A stretch of DNA of 64,000 nucleotides from Brachybacterium sp. EE-P12 (GTDB lineage: Bacteria; Actinomycetota; Actinomycetes; Actinomycetales; Dermabacteraceae): NCBI RefSeq assembly GCF_003711805.1, contig NZ_QXCP01000004.1, forward strand, positions 496,001-560,000, written 5' to 3'. Position 1 is the first letter of the stretch, and every line of letters starts with the position of its first letter. Below the pieces are notes generated by a model. It was not told the origin of the DNA. It made no database searches and saw only the letters and a program-made list of their open reading frames with translations. Made by a program: the position numbers and the translations under genes. This document shows, one piece after another, positions 37,301-45,900 of the stretch.

Positions 37301-39847
37301 TCAGCCCGCGTCGATGATGTCGTCGGGATCGGTGGCGACCGGGAACTCCCACGGGTCCTCGGGATCGCCCGGCACGAAGGAGGTCATGATCGAGCCGTCC
37401 GCGCGGACATCGCCCAGGCCGACGGGCCTGGACAGCACCGCATCGTCCAGCAGCGGGCCCTGGTCCTCGAGCGCGACGCGGACGCCCTCGGCGCTGACTC
37501 GCACCGTCCGGCCCCGCACCGAGACCTCGAGCTCCTCGCCGGTCTCGAGCGTGAAGGAGACCTCCTCCCGCACCAGGCGCACCCGGATCCGGGAGCCCCG
37601 GACGGTCAGCGGGAAGGACAGCTCGGGCCAGCCCGCCGGCAGGCGCGGGTCGAAGGAGATCCGCCCCTCCTCGTGGCGCATCCCGCCGAAGCCGTGCACG
37701 AGCGCGTTCCACACCCCGCCCGCGGAGGCGATGTGCACCCCGTCGGCCGTGTTCCCGTGGAGGTTCCCGAGGTCCACGTAGAGGCCGGCTCGGAAGTAGT
37801 CCAGCGCCGCCTTCTGGTGGCCGACCTCGGCGGCCATGATCGACTGCACCACCGCGGAGAGGGAGGAGTCGCCGGTGGTGATCGGGTCGTAGTACTCGAA
37901 GTCGGCGCGCTTCTCCTCGGCCGTGAACTCGGAGCCGCGCAGGAACTGCGCGAGCACCACGTCGGCCTGCTTGAGGACCTGGAAGCGGTAGATGACCAGC
38001 GGATGGAAGTTCAGCAGGAGGGGGAATGCCTCCGGCGGCGTGTTGGCCACGTCCCAGATCTCCCGCTCCAGGAAGCGGTCCTCCTGGAGGTGGATGCCGA
38101 GGGACTCGTCCTTGGCCACGAACATGCCGTCCGCGCAGGCCTCCCACTGGTCGAGCTCCATCTCGTCGAGCTCGAGCTCGACGCGCAGGGAGTCGTAGGC
38201 GGCCTGGTCCGCCGCGCGCAGCTCCCGCACCGCCCGCGCCGCGCGGCGCAGGTTGTAGCGGGCCATGACGTTGGTGAACAGGTTGTTGTTCACCACGGTG
38301 GTGTACTCGTCGGGACCGGTGACCCCGTTGATGTGGAAACTGGCCACGCCCGTGGCGGTCACCCGCCAGAACCCGAGATCGGCCCACATCCGGGCCGTCT
38401 CGACGAGCACGTGCACCCCGTCGCGGTGCTGGAAGTCGAGATCGCCGGTGACGTCGACGTACTGGCTGAAGGCGTAGGCGACGTCCGCGTCGATGTGGTA
38501 CTGCGCCGTGCCGGCGGCGTAGTACGCCGAGGCCTCGTCGCCGTTGATCGTGCGCCACGGGAACAGCGCCCCGCGCTGGTTCAGCTCCCGCGCCCGCTCG
38601 CGCGCCTTGGGCAGCATCGCGGTGCGGAAGCGCAGCGCGTTGCGCGCCCAGCGCGGCTGGGTGAAGGTCAGGAAGGGGACGATGTAGATCTCGCTGTCCC
38701 AGAAGTAGTGCCCCTCGTAGCCCGAGCCGGTCACGCCCTTGGCGGGGATGCCCCACTGGTCGGAGCGGGCGGTCGCCTGGGCGAGCTGGAAGAGGCACCA
38801 GCGGGTGGCCTGCTGCGCGGCGGGCTGGCCCGGCAGCTGGACGTCCGAGCTCTCCCAGAAGTCCGCGAGGTACTCGCGCTGCGCGGCCAGGTGCGCCTCG
38901 AAGCCGTCGGCCCGCACCCGGTCCAGGGTGCGGCGGCAGCGGTCGAACAGCTCGCGGTGGGGCACCGAGCGGGAGGAGTGGTAGGCCACGGCCTTGCGCA
39001 CCGTGAGCACCGCGCCCTCCTCGAGATGGGCGCGGGTGACCTGGCGGCCGTGATCGGCCGAGGTGTCGATGAGCAGCTCGGTCTCGGCGTCGGACTCGAC
39101 CTCGTGGTCCGCGCCGACGGCGAGGGTCATCCTCGAGTGCGCCACCCGGTAGCCCAGCAGCATGCGGCGCTCGCTGTGCCAGTCCTGCATCGGCTCGAGC
39201 ACCCGGTGGGTGAAGGCGGTGGTCTGGCGCGGATCGCTCTTGTCGGTGACGGGTCCGCCGTCGACGCCCTTGCCGAAGTCGTCGCGGTAGTCCTCGCGGT
39301 TCACGATCTGGGAGGAGATCGCGAGCGGGGCGGAGCCCTCGAGCATCTCGACCCGCATCGACATCAGCGCCAGGTGCCGCTGGGAGAAGGAGATCATGCG
39401 GGCGGTGGAGACCTTCACGCGCTTCCCGGCGGGGGTGCGCCAGATCAGCTCGCGCCGCAGCACGCCCTCGCGGAAGTCGATCCAGCGCTCGTACTCCTCG
39501 AGGTCCGCGATCGACAGCAGCAGCGGCTCGTCGTCGATGTACAGCTTCATCGCCGAGGAGTCCGGCACCGAGATCATGGTCTGCCCGGTGCGGGCGAAGC
39601 CGAAGGCGGACTCGGCGTGGTTGATCTCCCAGGTCTCGTGGAAGCCGTTGAGGAAGGTGCCGTGGCTGTGCGCGTCCCGCCCCTCCTCGGGCGTGCCGCG
39701 CATGCCGAGATAGCCGTTGGCGACGGCGAACAGCGTCTCCAGGTGGCCGAGGTCGCCGCCCGGACGGGACTCGACCAGGCGCCACTCGTCCACCGGCAGC
39801 CGCGTGCGGTCCACCGGGTCCTCGGGCAGCGAGCGCAGACGCGTCAT
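37301..39847 (-). CDS. glycoside hydrolase family 65 phosphorylase (maltose/trehalose/kojibiose-type)
   Basis: 848 residues. N-terminal super-sandwich domain (about 10-270), (alpha/alpha)6 barrel, and C-terminal beta domain. The barrel shows GHYFWDSEIYIVPF and the catalytic Glu in HINGVTGPDEYTTV; phosphate-binding residues lie near AAEVGHQKAAL. GH65 phosphorylases split alpha-linked disaccharides with phosphate to give beta-glucose 1-phosphate. Its ATG overlaps the stop of the beta-phosphoglucomutase-like gene by 4 bp (39844-39847), so the pair would feed glucose 6-phosphate to glycolysis. The exact disaccharide cannot be read from sequence. Confidence 0.92.
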   Translation of the reverse strand: MTRLRSLPEDPVDRTRLPVDEWRLVESRPGGDLGHLETLFAVANGYLGMRGTPEEGRDAHSHGTFLNGFHETWEINHAESAFGFARTGQTMISVPDSSAMKLYIDDEPLLLSIADLEEYERWIDFREGVLRRELIWRTPAGKRVKVSTARMISFSQRHLALMSMRVEMLEGSAPLAISSQIVNREDYRDDFGKGVDGGPVTDKSDPRQTTAFTHRVLEPMQDWHSERRMLLGYRVAHSRMTLAVGADHEVESDAETELLIDTSADHGRQVTRAHLEEGAVLTVRKAVAYHSSRSVPHRELFDRCRRTLDRVRADGFEAHLAAQREYLADFWESSDVQLPGQPAAQQATRWCLFQLAQATARSDQWGIPAKGVTGSGYEGHYFWDSEIYIVPFLTFTQPRWARNALRFRTAMLPKARERARELNQRGALFPWRTINGDEASAYYAAGTAQYHIDADVAYAFSQYVDVTGDLDFQHRDGVHVLVETARMWADLGFWRVTATGVASFHINGVTGPDEYTTVVNNNLFTNVMARYNLRRAARAVRELRAADQAAYDSLRVELELDEMELDQWEACADGMFVAKDESLGIHLQEDRFLEREIWDVANTPPEAFPLLLNFHPLVIYRFQVLKQADVVLAQFLRGSEFTAEEKRADFEYYDPITTGDSSLSAVVQSIMAAEVGHQKAALDYFRAGLYVDLGNLHGNTADGVHIASAGGVWNALVHGFGGMRHEEGRISFDPRLPAGWPELSFPLTVRGSRIRVRLVREEVSFTLETGEELEVSVRGRTVRVSAEGVRVALEDQGPLLDDAVLSRPVGLGDVRADGSIMTSFVPGDPEDPWEFPVATDPDDIIDAG

Positions 39848-40581
39848 GCCAGCTCCTCCAGATCGGCGACGACGAGGCTCGCGCCCGCGGCGGCGAGCTC
39901 CTCGCGCCCCGCCCCCCGGTCCACGCCGACCACGGCGCCGAAACCACCGGCCGCACCGGCCGCGACGCCCGAGACCGCGTCCTCGTAGACCGCCGCGTCG
40001 GCCGGCTCGACGCCCAGCAGGGCGGCGGCGCGCAGGAAGGTGTCCGGGGCGGGTTTGCCCGGCAGGTGCTCGGCGGCGGCGACGTTCCCGTCCACGACGT
40101 GCTCGAAGCGCTCGCGCAGCCCGGCCGCGCGCAGCACCTCCTCGGCGTTGCGGGAGGAGGAGACGATCGCCAGGCGAGCCCGCGCGCCGAGGGAGTCCAG
40201 ATAGGCGACGGTCCCCGGATAGGCGCTCACGCCGTCGCGCCGCAGCAGCTCGAGCACCAGGTCGTTCTTGCGGTTCCCGAGGCCGCGGACCGTCTCCGCG
40301 CCGGCGGGCTGGTCGGCGGGATCGACGTCCTCGCCCTCGGGCACCTCGAGGCCCCGGGAGGCCAGGACGGCACGGACACCGTCGTAGCGGGGACGGCCGT
40401 CGACGTGCTCGAAGTAGTCCGCCTCGGTGTACGGCGCCGCGACGCCGCGGGAGGTGAGGAACTCCTCGAACATCGTCGCCCAGGCGCGCATGTGCACCTC
40501 GGCGGTCGGCGTCACCACCCCGTCGAGATCGAAGAGATGGGCCGTGAGATCTGCTGGTGAGAGGGTTCGCGCTGAAGTCAC
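39844..40581 (-). CDS. HAD hydrolase, beta-phosphoglucomutase-like
   Basis: 245 residues. Motif I FDLDGVVTPTAEVH (nucleophile DxD, with the second Asp typical of mutases), cap domain (about 30-115), motif III region, and motif IV DAVSGVAAGAAGGF. With the GH65 gene downstream it very probably converts beta-glucose 1-phosphate to glucose 6-phosphate. TAGCAT (40589-40594, minus strand) overlaps an in-frame ATG at 40590 and ends 7 nt before a GTG at 40581; I therefore prefer the GTG start of a leaderless message, giving MTSARTLSPADLT. Confidence 0.88.
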   Translation of the reverse strand: MTSARTLSPADLTAHLFDLDGVVTPTAEVHMRAWATMFEEFLTSRGVAAPYTEADYFEHVDGRPRYDGVRAVLASRGLEVPEGEDVDPADQPAGAETVRGLGNRKNDLVLELLRRDGVSAYPGTVAYLDSLGARARLAIVSSSRNAEEVLRAAGLRERFEHVVDGNVAAAEHLPGKPAPDTFLRAAALLGVEPADAAVYEDAVSGVAAGAAGGFGAVVGVDRGAGREELAAAGASLVVADLEELA

Positions 40582-40588
40582 GACGGCC

Positions 40589-40594
40589 ATGCTA
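40589..40594 (-). promoter_or_regulatory. -10 element that decides the start of the HAD-GH65 operon
   Basis: TAGCAT on the minus strand; it includes the first two bases of the alternative ATG at 40590, which would then be at or upstream of the transcription start. Confidence 0.4.
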
Positions 40595-40682
40595 CGGGCC
40601 GCCGCCGTGGGCTACGCTGCAATCGTCCGCGCCCGCGCGTGCGCGCCGGTGCGGAGCGGCTCGAGACCCTCCCGAGGAGAAG

Positions 40683-41342
40683 ATGACTGGCACCGAGTCG
40701 CTGCCCGCCCTGGAGGCGGTGCGGCGTGAGCTCGAGATCGACGAGCAGGCCCGCGGCGGCACCCCGCAGGTGCGGGCGGTGCTCACCCTGACCACCAACC
40801 TCGATCTCGCCCCGGCCCGGCTGTGGCCGCTGCTGACCCGGACCGAGGAGCTCGCCGGATGGTTCGGCGCGGTCGAGGGGGAGCTCGCCGAGGGCGGGCG
40901 CTTCACCGCCCCGGACGGGGTGAGCGGGACGGTGCTGGAGGCGGAGGAGCCCCATCGGCTCTCCCTCGTGTGGGAGCAGGGCGGTGGGGAGGACCTGCTG
41001 CTGATCCGACTGGACCCGGAGGACGACGGCACGACGCTGCTGACGCTGCGGCACACGGCGCTGGTGCCGCGCGAGCGCTTCGACCGGGGCGGCCCGGGCG
41101 ATGTCGCGCTCGCCTGGGAGCTGGCCCTGCTCGCGCTGGCCGCGCGCACCGGCGGCTGGCGCTCGGGATGCCAGATCCAGGCACCCGTGCCCGGACCCGC
41201 CTGGCGACGGAGCGAGGAGGGGAGACGCTACCTCCGGGCCTGGTCGGTGCGCTGGGCGGCCGCGGCCGTCGCCGCCGGGATGGACGAGGGCGCTGCCCGG
41301 CGCGCCGAGGCGGAGTCCCTGCGGACCCAGCTGGAGACCTGA
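40683..41342 (+). CDS. SRPBCC / AHSA1-like domain protein
   Basis: 219 residues. After an N-terminal 35-residue charged region, the SRPBCC (START-like) fold begins at LTLTTNLDLAPARLWPLLT, with TRTEELAGWFGAVEGEL, GRFTAPDGVSGTVLEAEEP and TTLLTLRHTALVP, typical of AHSA1-type proteins that bind hydrophobic ligands in a deep cavity. No ligand can be named. The ATG at 40683 has GAGGAGA at the right distance; a longer upstream frame is not needed. Confidence 0.85.
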   Translation: MTGTESLPALEAVRRELEIDEQARGGTPQVRAVLTLTTNLDLAPARLWPLLTRTEELAGWFGAVEGELAEGGRFTAPDGVSGTVLEAEEPHRLSLVWEQGGGEDLLLIRLDPEDDGTTLLTLRHTALVPRERFDRGGPGDVALAWELALLALAARTGGWRSGCQIQAPVPGPAWRRSEEGRRYLRAWSVRWAAAAVAAGMDEGAARRAEAESLRTQLET

Positions 41343-41454
41343 GCCCGACGGATGCCGGGCCGCAGGTCGGCTCTGCGGGAGCCCGAGCGGACGGGCCCGT
41401 CCCGACCCCCGGAACTCTTTGCCCCGGCTCACGACCCGGTGCCACACTCGAGCG

Positions 41455-42768
41455 GTGACCTCTCGCGCGCCCGGCCCCACCTCCCGGGACGGACGCTCAC
41501 CCGCAGCGGTGCTGCGGGGCCTGGTCCCCTCGGTCTACGCCCCGAGCCTGCTGGAGTTCGTGGGCCTCGCCGCGCTGATGCCGGTGATCCCGCTGCTGGC
41601 CCGCGACCTCGGGTTCAGCGTCCCGCAGGCCGCGGCGCTGTCGACCATCTTCGGGATCACCTCCTTCCTCGGGCCGATCCCGGCCGGGCGGCTGATCTCC
41701 CGCATCGGCGCCCGCGCGGCGCTGGTGAGCACGGGCTGCCTGCTGGTGGCCTCGAACCTCCTCGCCTTCGTGCTCATCGCCCCGGCGCTCGGCGGGGACG
41801 GAGACCTCCTCCACCGCATCGCGCTCGTGGTGCTGCTGCTGGTGATGGCCTCGAGCACGCAGGTGTGGCAGCTGGGCCGGCAGTCCTATCTCGGCACCGC
41901 CCTGCCCGCGGCGATGCGGGCGCGGGGGATGACGCTCTTCGGCGGCGTGATCCGGGTGGGCGAGGTGATCGGCCCGCTCATGGGGGCGCTCGTGATGGCG
42001 GCCGGCTCGATGGCCGGGGTGTTCGTGCTGTTCGCGCTCACCGCCGCGGCGGGCACGGTGATGGTCGCGGTGTTCCTGCCGCCGGGGGAGTCGCGGCCCG
42101 AGCGGACGGTGCGCCGACGGGACCGGGCCCCGGCCAGCCGGGCGCGGGTGCGGCTGGACCGCGCGGTGCTGCGTCGGATGGTCGCCGTCGGACTCGGGAT
42201 CGCCCCGGTGATGATGGCGCGGGTGAACCGCCCCGTGATCGTGCCGCTGCTGGGGGATGCGCTGGGACTGGACCCGGTGTGGATCTCCGTGGTCTTCGGG
42301 GTCTCGGCGGCGCTCGAGATCCTGCTGGTGCTCCCCGCCGGGACGCTGATGGACCGGTACGGCCGCGCCGCGGTGGCCGTCCCCTGCGCGCTGGTGATGG
42401 GGGCGGGCTTCCTGCTGCTGTCCGTGCTCGGCACGGTCCTGGACGGGCGGGGCAGCGCCGCGGCGATCCTCGCGCTGCTGCTGCCGAGCCTGCTGATCGG
42501 CATCGGCAACGGGCTCGGTTCGGGGATCGTGATGACCCTCGGGATCGACGTCTCCCCGGTGCACGGGCGCACCCGCTACCTGGCCTGGTGGAACACGATG
42601 CTCGGTGCGGGACGGCTCGCCGCCCCGCTCGTCGTCACCGCGATCACGCTCGTCGCCCCGGTGGCGGTCGCCGGCGCGGCCACCGGCGCCCTCTGCGTCG
42701 TGGGCGGGACGTGGCTCGCACGCACGCTGCCCCGCGTCACACCGTCCGGAGGGACCCGGAGGCGCTGA
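41455..42768 (+). CDS. major facilitator superfamily transporter
   Basis: 437 residues with about 12 membrane helices. The loop between helices 2 and 3 has the MFS A-motif variant GRLISRIGAR, repeated in the second half as GTLMDRYGRA. A basic loop (about 205-230, RRRDRAPASRARVR) divides the two six-helix bundles. DHA1-like drug or metabolite efflux is likely but unproven. GTG start 6 nt after a CACACT hexamer. Converges with the second CarD-like gene; a GC hairpin lies between. Confidence 0.88.
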   Translation: MTSRAPGPTSRDGRSPAAVLRGLVPSVYAPSLLEFVGLAALMPVIPLLARDLGFSVPQAAALSTIFGITSFLGPIPAGRLISRIGARAALVSTGCLLVASNLLAFVLIAPALGGDGDLLHRIALVVLLLVMASSTQVWQLGRQSYLGTALPAAMRARGMTLFGGVIRVGEVIGPLMGALVMAAGSMAGVFVLFALTAAAGTVMVAVFLPPGESRPERTVRRRDRAPASRARVRLDRAVLRRMVAVGLGIAPVMMARVNRPVIVPLLGDALGLDPVWISVVFGVSAALEILLVLPAGTLMDRYGRAAVAVPCALVMGAGFLLLSVLGTVLDGRGSAAAILALLLPSLLIGIGNGLGSGIVMTLGIDVSPVHGRTRYLAWWNTMLGAGRLAAPLVVTAITLVAPVAVAGAATGALCVVGGTWLARTLPRVTPSGGTRRR

Positions 42769-42788
42769 CACGGGGCGACGTGGGAGGG

Positions 42789-42813
42789 GCGGCGCCGCAC
42801 GGCGGGGCGCCGC
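42789..42813. terminator. hairpin between MFS and second CarD-like gene
   Basis: 8-bp stem (42789-42796 with 42806-42813) with a 9-nt loop between convergent genes. Confidence 0.45.
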
Positions 42814-42821
42814 GGGATGGA

Positions 42822-43361
42822 TCAGGCGGCGGCGTCGACCAGGGCGCCCTCGGCGGTGGTCTGCAGCAGTGCCGCGGCCTCCTCCCGGTCGACGGCGCGG
42901 GCGATCGCGATCTCCGAGGCCAGCGGGTCGATGGCCTGCTTGAGCAGGTTCCGCTCGGCGAGGGAGGACGGGGTGCCGCCCGAGTCGCGCATGATCGCGC
43001 GGATGACCTCGATGCGGTCGGTGAGACGACCGGTCTGGAGCTGCATCTGCAGCGACTTGATGCGGTGGGCCCAGGACGCCTTCTTCTCGGGCGCGGTGAT
43101 GGGCTCGGCGAGCTGGGCGATCAGCTCGTCGATCTCCTTCGTGCCGAGCACGGGGCGCAGACCGACGACGTCCTTGCCGTCCGCCGGGACGGAGATCCGC
43201 ATCTCGTCGCCGATGACCTCCAGGTCCACGTACTCGCGCTCCTCACCCCGGACCGTGCGGGTCAGGGTCGACACGATGCGCACCGGCCCGTGGACGGGAT
43301 GGGTGAGCACCTTGCCGATCTTCGTGGCGGTGGAGTCGCTGGACGCAGTGGCAACGGACAA
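42822..43361 (-). CDS. second CarD/CdnL-like RNA polymerase-interacting protein
   Basis: 179 residues. An N-terminal Tudor-like domain (about 10-75: GKVLTHPVHGPVRIVSTLTR, YVDLEVIGDEMRISVPA) and a helical C-terminal domain (about 85-170) with the conserved Trp in KKASWAHRIKSLQMQL. The order and lengths match CarD but the sequence is far from the canonical copy at 28271. The start is TTG at 43361: a perfect GAGGAGG sits 6 nt upstream, and the domain begins right after it. Extending the frame upstream would run through unrelated Arg/Pro sequence. Role unknown; it may compete with CarD or act at a promoter subset. Confidence 0.85.
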   Translation of the reverse strand: MSVATASSDSTATKIGKVLTHPVHGPVRIVSTLTRTVRGEEREYVDLEVIGDEMRISVPADGKDVVGLRPVLGTKEIDELIAQLAEPITAPEKKASWAHRIKSLQMQLQTGRLTDRIEVIRAIMRDSGGTPSSLAERNLLKQAIDPLASEIAIARAVDREEAAALLQTTAEGALVDAAA

Positions 43362-43367
43362 GGGATT

Positions 43368-43374
43368 CCTCCTC
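43368..43374 (-). promoter_or_regulatory. strong Shine-Dalgarno that fixes a TTG start
   Basis: GAGGAGG on the minus strand, 6 nt before the TTG at 43361. It is the strongest ribosome binding site in the window and compensates for the rare start codon. Confidence 0.7.
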
Positions 43375-43656
43375 GATGGACCTGTGCGCCGGCGGTACCG
43401 CGGCCCTGGTGGGGTCGAGGCGGCCGCCCGCCGCCTCGACGTGACCCGTGCAGGGCCGGTGCGTGAGGGGGACGGGAGCGGCTCGAGCCCCGCTCGACCT
43501 GCAGGGACAGGGTGGCGGGGCCTACGACAGCGCCTGTCCATGATCTCACGGATCTGACAAGTTATCCAGGCCCTGACGTTTCCGAGTGGATCACATCGGA
43601 CAGGTCGCGACGATCGTCGGGGGCAGGGCGCGGCGCGATGGGATGGAATGGGGGGC

Positions 43657-44334
43657 ATGCCCTCCGCGTGCTCGCCGACCTCCCCGCCGCAGCGCACGCC
43701 GGAGGTCGTCGTCTTCGACCGGGTCGGGGTGCTGCGGGAGGGGAGCGTGCTGCTGCTCGAGGCGAGCGGCGTCGTGGGCGCGGGGCAGACGCTCGCCGTC
43801 ACCGGCCCCAACGGCAGCGGCAAGACGACGCTGCTGCGCGTGCTCGCCGGCCTCCTCCCGCCGACGGCGGGCCGGGTGCGCATCGCGGGTCGCCGTCCCG
43901 ACGATCGCGACCCCGCCTTCCGGGCGGCCCTCGCCGCCCTGATCGGCCCGGCGCAGACCGCTCGTGACCTCACCGTGCTGGAGCACCTCCAGTTCGTGGG
44001 GGCGACCTGGGGCAGCGGGGCCCGCGCCGCTCGCGAGCAGGGTCGCGCCCTCCTCGAGGAGCTGCGCATCCTCCCTCTCGCGGGCCGCTTCCCCCACGAG
44101 CTCTCCAGCGGCCAGACCCAGCTGGTCTCCCTCGCCCTCACGCTCTCCCGGCCCAGCGCCGTGCTGCTCCTGGACGAGCCCGAGCAGCGGCTGGACCCCG
44201 ACCGGCTCGCACTCGTGATCGAGGCGCTGCGGGCCCGGGCCCGTGCGGGGACCGCGCTCGTGCTGGCCAGCCACAGCCCGCTCCTCGTGGAGGAGCTCGC
44301 CGATCAGCGGCTCGAGCTCGAGGAGCCGTGGTGA
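43657..44334 (+). CDS. ABC transporter ATP-binding protein
   Basis: 225 residues. Walker A GPNGSGKTT, Q-loop region LIGPAQTARDLTVLEHL, signature SSGQTQ (in place of LSGGQ), Walker B AVLLLDEPEQRLD and H-switch ASHS. It pairs with the membrane protein that follows, overlapping it by 4 bp (GTGA). An export system of ABC-2-like type is likely. I chose the ATG at 43657; an in-frame ATG at 43648 is possible. TGGAAT at 43644-43649 may be part of the promoter. Confidence 0.85.
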   Translation: MPSACSPTSPPQRTPEVVVFDRVGVLREGSVLLLEASGVVGAGQTLAVTGPNGSGKTTLLRVLAGLLPPTAGRVRIAGRRPDDRDPAFRAALAALIGPAQTARDLTVLEHLQFVGATWGSGARAAREQGRALLEELRILPLAGRFPHELSSGQTQLVSLALTLSRPSAVLLLDEPEQRLDPDRLALVIEALRARARAGTALVLASHSPLLVEELADQRLELEEPW

Positions 44335-45884
44335 ACGCCTCCCTCGCGCCCGTCCGCGAGGTGTGGGCCCAGCGGGCCCGCGCCCGCTCCCGCACGGACC
44401 TCCTCTACCTCCTCTACCTCGCGGGGCTGACAGCCGTCGTGCTCGGCCTGCCGGCCCTGATCTGGGCGGGCCGGCTGCTGGCCCGCCCCGACGTGCTGGC
44501 CCTGCTGGGGCGGGAGGAGGCCGTGCCGGCGGTCGTGGCGCTCGCCCTCGCCGTCGCCGCGACCCTCGTCGGCCTCGGCGGGGTGCGGGGGCCCGCCCTG
44601 CTCCCGCCGTTCTTCACCGCGACCCTGGCCTCGGGCCCCCTGCCCCGGGGCGTCGTGCTGCGGCGCCCCTTCGCGCGCGCCCTGCTGCTGCCGCTCAGCG
44701 CGGCCGTGCTGCCGTCCGCGCTCGTGGCCGCGACGCTGCTCGCGGCCGGGAAGGCGGGGCCCGACTCGGCGACGTCGCTGGTCCTCGCCGGGATCGGCCT
44801 CGGGCTGCTGTGGGGCGGCGCCTGGTGCGCCGGGCAGCTGCTGCGCCGGACGGGCCGGCGCCTCGCCGTCCTGCTGCTCGGCCTCGCGGCGGCGTGCACG
44901 GCCCTGACGGCGCTGCTCGCCGGGGGAGAGCCGCGCGAACCGAGCGGCAGGGTGGCGGCCGGACCCGCGGAGGGCGTCGTCGGCGGGCTCTCGGCGGTGC
45001 CGGGAGGGGCCTGGGCGGCGGGCCTCGTCGTGTCGGGGGCGGTCGTCGTCGTGCTGTGCACGACCCTGCTGGGACGGCTGAGGGGCACGGAGCTCGCCGC
45101 GCAGGCCGCCCGCTGGGAGGCCGCGACCACGGCCGCGTCGACGACGGACCTCGCCGGGGCGGCCGGTGCCTTCCGCGCCGTGCCCACGGCCGCGCGAGGC
45201 CTGGCGGCGATCGGCCCCGGCCCGCTGGTGCTGCTGTACGCGCGACGGGACGCCGTCGCCTGGCTGCGCACCCCGGACCGCTGCGCGGGTGGAGCCCTCG
45301 GCGCGCTCCTCGGCGCCGCAGCGCTGGGCGGTGCCGTGCTGCTGCAGGGTCCGGCCGCCTGGGCGCTGCTGGTCCTGGGTGCGCTCCTGCTGCGGGCCGG
45401 TGCGGGCGCCTTCGTCGACGGGATCCGCCACGGCGTGCACACCCTCGGTGCTCCGCCGCTGCTGGGTCAGCGCGCCGCGACGCAGCTGCTCCTGCACGCC
45501 GTCGCGCCGCTGCTGCTCCTGGCGGTCCTCGGTGCGCTGGGCGGTTTCGCGGCCGTCCTCGTCGGCGGGGGCGGCGCCGGGGCGGACCCGGTGCTGCTGC
45601 CCGTCGCGACCGCCGCCGTGGTCCTCGCCGCACGGGTCTGGGAGGCGGCCAAGGGCACGATGCCGCTGTCGCTGGCCACCCCGATCCCGACCCCGCAGGG
45701 GGACCTGTCGGTGCTGGTCATGCTCGCCTGGCAGGCCGACTCCGTGATCGCACCGCTGCTGGGGGCGGCCCTGCTGCTGCTCGTGCTGCCGCTCGGCCCC
45801 GCGGCACTGCTGGGCGCCGCGGCCGCGACGGTCGCCGTGCTCGTGCTGCTGACCCGCGGACGCCTGCAGGACCTGCAGGCCTGA
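44331..45884 (+). CDS. polytopic membrane partner of the ABC ATPase
   Basis: 517 residues, very hydrophobic (Ala/Leu/Gly/Val), with about 12 membrane helices and basic loops. No known substrate-binding motif is visible; I recognise it only as the probable permease of the preceding ATPase because of the GTGA overlap and the like-sized actinobacterial pairs (DUF6297-like). The start is GTG at 44331, the second of two consecutive GTG codons, because it gives the usual overlap. A shortened methyltransferase gene follows after 16 bp. Confidence 0.8.
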   Translation: MNASLAPVREVWAQRARARSRTDLLYLLYLAGLTAVVLGLPALIWAGRLLARPDVLALLGREEAVPAVVALALAVAATLVGLGGVRGPALLPPFFTATLASGPLPRGVVLRRPFARALLLPLSAAVLPSALVAATLLAAGKAGPDSATSLVLAGIGLGLLWGGAWCAGQLLRRTGRRLAVLLLGLAAACTALTALLAGGEPREPSGRVAAGPAEGVVGGLSAVPGGAWAAGLVVSGAVVVVLCTTLLGRLRGTELAAQAARWEAATTAASTTDLAGAAGAFRAVPTAARGLAAIGPGPLVLLYARRDAVAWLRTPDRCAGGALGALLGAAALGGAVLLQGPAAWALLVLGALLLRAGAGAFVDGIRHGVHTLGAPPLLGQRAATQLLLHAVAPLLLLAVLGALGGFAAVLVGGGGAGADPVLLPVATAAVVLAARVWEAAKGTMPLSLATPIPTPQGDLSVLVMLAWQADSVIAPLLGAALLLLVLPLGPAALLGAAAATVAVLVLLTRGRLQDLQA

Positions 45885-45900
45885 GCGGAGGAGACCCGTG

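Noticed and set aside
40557-40682. Longer N-terminus for the SRPBCC protein
   Set aside because: A GAGGAGA site stands directly before the ATG at 40683, and the upstream part covers the promoter region of the divergent HAD gene.
43362-44141. A longer CarD-like protein starting near 44141
   Set aside because: The added part is Arg/Ser-rich shadow of the ABC gene; TTG 43361 has a perfect Shine-Dalgarno sequence.
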